Shown one piece after another: positions 6,948 to 8,503 of a DNA stretch of 8,503 nt. The translations under genes and the position numbers were made by a program. The notes beneath the pieces are model-generated. The model made no database searches, was not told the origin of the DNA, and saw only the letters and a list, made by a program, of their open reading frames with translations. Location: assembly GCA_002474345.1 (NCBI GenBank), contig DKQD01000177.1, forward strand, positions 1 through 8,503, in the 5' to 3' direction. This DNA comes from Bacteriovoracaceae bacterium UBA7317 (GTDB lineage Bacteria; Bdellovibrionota; Bacteriovoracia; Bacteriovoracales; Bacteriovoracaceae). The first letter of the stretch is position 1, and every line of letters starts with the position of its first letter.

Positions 6948-8422
6948 AAGAACAAACGATTAATTTATATGAAGCCTTAGAAAAATTGCCTTTAGAAAAA
7001 ATAGCTAAAGGAATCCCCTTAAAAGTATATGATAATTTCAATAATTTAATTTGGGGAAATGATTTAGGCGGGGAGGAGGACTTAAAAATCTTTCCAATTA
7101 CTACAAATAGTGGAATACCCTTAGCTTCTGTCCAAACTCGAGAAAGTCATAAAGGCTTATTGAGAAAAATCATCCTAAAGGAAATTTCACGTTTTGTAAA
7201 AGAGGAAATTCAGGAATCAAGAAGAGATGAAGTCTCTATTTTCTACTCTGATCTGGAGAATCTAACATTTAATAAAACATTTCTGGATTCTTCATTTACA
7301 GGAAAGGAAGTCGAGAAAGATATCATTGATATACTTTATGCACTTAAAAAGTATTTTCCTTATGAAGGTTGCAATATTCATATTACCAATGGTGAGAATA
7401 GTCTTGAAGAGTTTTTAGAGATATCTAGTGATGGTGAAAAAAAGAAAGGAGAGTATTGGGACTTTCCCTTAAAAGAAGTCTCCGCAATCGCTTTCAACAC
7501 TCAAACAGTTTACCATTCTAATGATGCTACCAATGACCCCTATTTTGGGCAATTAGTTGGATCAATTAAGAAATGCGATATTAAAAATTTCATTGTTGTT
7601 CCTTTAACCATTTTTGATAATAAGCAAGGTGCCTTAGCCTTTTATAATGAATGCTTCTTGAGAAAAGGTGAAAGTTTTAATCCTTCTTGGCACTTTAAGA
7701 ATCTTATTAATCTTATTGCTTATAAAATTTTTTTAAAGAGGAGAGGGATTGAAGTTTTTAAAAAAAGAAATGAAAAAAAAATTACTAACCGTTTTATAGG
7801 ACCAAAAATAACGAACCACACTGTTCTTCAAAAAAAAATAAAATCCACAACGTATCCACAGGAAAGAACTATCATAGCTATGTATGGTGGAATTCATAAA
7901 TTTTTAGAAGGTGGAAATAAAATTCAAAGAAAAACGATGAGTTCTCTATTACAATTTCATAATAGTAATGTTTCAAAGGTGGTAAACTCATTTGGTGGGA
8001 CTGTCCATCAATTTAATAACGAACATTTTTTGGCATTTTGGAATTTTTATGAAGATATGGATAGATTTGATCATTTTGCTTCAAGAGCAGCAATAAATTT
8101 AGTCCATTTTGCTCATGATTATTTACACCTTCATTTTAAAAGTTATGGATTCCGAGACTTTCATTTCTCAGTTGGTTTAGTTAAAGAGAAAGTACAAATT
8201 GATTCTATTAGATCAAGAGAGGAAAACTTTCCCCTTATTCATGGAAATATTATTGATACAACTAAGCAAATTTTTGAAGGGGCGCCAAATTGTACGGCTT
8301 ATTTTCATGAAAAGATAATCAACGAATTAGTAAAAAATGACCTGCCTCCTATGCGTAAATTGTTTAATGTAAAGTTGAGGGGAGAAGCCCAAGGGGCGAG
8401 AATTTTTTCTTATAAGATATAA
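6944..8422 (+). CDS. GAF domain protein with degenerate class III nucleotide cyclase domain
   Basis: This 492-residue protein appears cytoplasmic. Residues about 120-263 read as a GAF sensory domain, including the segment TVYHSNDATNDPYF (about 189-202) and IKNFIVVPL followed by GALAFYN (about 214-236). A lysine-rich linker follows (about 265-305). Residues about 307-490 have the layout of a class III adenylate/guanylate cyclase domain: ERTIIAMYGGIHKF, FGGTVHQFNNEHFLAFW, a helix with ASRAAINL, FSVGLV and HGNIIDTTKQI. The usual catalytic positions appear substituted: first metal Asp by Gly316, second by Glu360, the substrate-selecting Lys by Gln356, and the transition-state Asn and Arg by Asp438 and Gln442. 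It is therefore probably a non-catalytic binding or regulatory domain. The first 100 residues are unassigned. The start is coupled to the preceding gene through a 4-base overlap, with TTAGG eight bases upstream. Confidence 0.8.
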   Translation: MKEQTINLYEALEKLPLEKIAKGIPLKVYDNFNNLIWGNDLGGEEDLKIFPITTNSGIPLASVQTRESHKGLLRKIILKEISRFVKEEIQESRRDEVSIFYSDLENLTFNKTFLDSSFTGKEVEKDIIDILYALKKYFPYEGCNIHITNGENSLEEFLEISSDGEKKKGEYWDFPLKEVSAIAFNTQTVYHSNDATNDPYFGQLVGSIKKCDIKNFIVVPLTIFDNKQGALAFYNECFLRKGESFNPSWHFKNLINLIAYKIFLKRRGIEVFKKRNEKKITNRFIGPKITNHTVLQKKIKSTTYPQERTIIAMYGGIHKFLEGGNKIQRKTMSSLLQFHNSNVSKVVNSFGGTVHQFNNEHFLAFWNFYEDMDRFDHFASRAAINLVHFAHDYLHLHFKSYGFRDFHFSVGLVKEKVQIDSIRSREENFPLIHGNIIDTTKQIFEGAPNCTAYFHEKIINELVKNDLPPMRKLFNVKLRGEAQGARIFSYKI

Positions 8423-8455
8423 ACTTTTTAAATAGTTTGCTTAAGGAATTCACTA

Positions 8456-8503
8456 ATGAGCTTTGAAACTATAAATAAAAAAGAGTTCCTTGAAGAGATT
8501 AAT
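8456..8503 (+). CDS. start of an unidentified gene, cut by the window end
   Basis: An ATG at 8456 follows AAGGA (8443-8447) by eight bases, and 16 codons stay open to the window edge (MSFETINKKEFLEEIN). It begins 33 bases after the GAF/cyclase-like gene with no terminator between, so it may belong to the same operon. Too little is present to assign a function. Confidence 0.55.
   Translation, partial: MSFETINKKEFLEEIN

Overview
The window is AT-rich bacterial DNA with tightly packed genes, Shine-Dalgarno sites of the AGGA/GGAG type and mainly ATG starts. Lipid-linked enzymes, short secreted proteins of unknown function and stand-alone signalling modules would fit a Bdellovibrionota/Bacteriovoracales-like, Gram-negative and probably marine organism. 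That assignment is an inference from protein style; there is no rRNA or other marker gene here. I see no insertion sequence, tRNA, CRISPR array, phage gene or replication origin, and no stretch over 300 bases lacks a gene.

Layout: (1) positions 56-394 (+), a small secreted protein of unknown function. (2) Positions 405-2051 (-), an AMP-forming long-chain acyl-CoA synthetase that converges on gene 1 with only 10 bases between the stops. (3) Positions 2052-2138, a divergent control region with an extended -10 promoter candidate for the + strand and an AT-rich palindrome near the synthetase start. (4) Positions 2139-4043 (+), a membrane-anchored PQQ-type beta-propeller protein. (5) Positions 4082-5851 (+), a class III alkylsulfatase of the metallo-beta-lactamase fold, probably a lipoprotein. 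(6) Positions 5852-5999, an intergenic region with three consecutive inverted repeats and an AGCCGA word repeated at 30-31 base spacing. (7) Positions 6000-6947 and 6944-8422 (+), two signalling-type genes overlapping by 4 bases; the second is a GAF protein ending in a nucleotide-cyclase-like domain that has lost its catalytic residues. (8) From 8456 (+), the beginning of a further gene cut by the window edge.

Genes 2, 4 and 5 can be read as one metabolic theme. The alkylsulfatase would free long-chain alcohols from alkyl sulfates at the cell surface, and the acyl-CoA synthetase would activate the fatty acids made after oxidation. The propeller protein's role is open. The signalling pair at 6000-8422 looks like a separate transcription unit with its own promoter region. 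The most unusual signals are the structured repeat region at 5884-5958 and the degenerate cyclase domain downstream of it.
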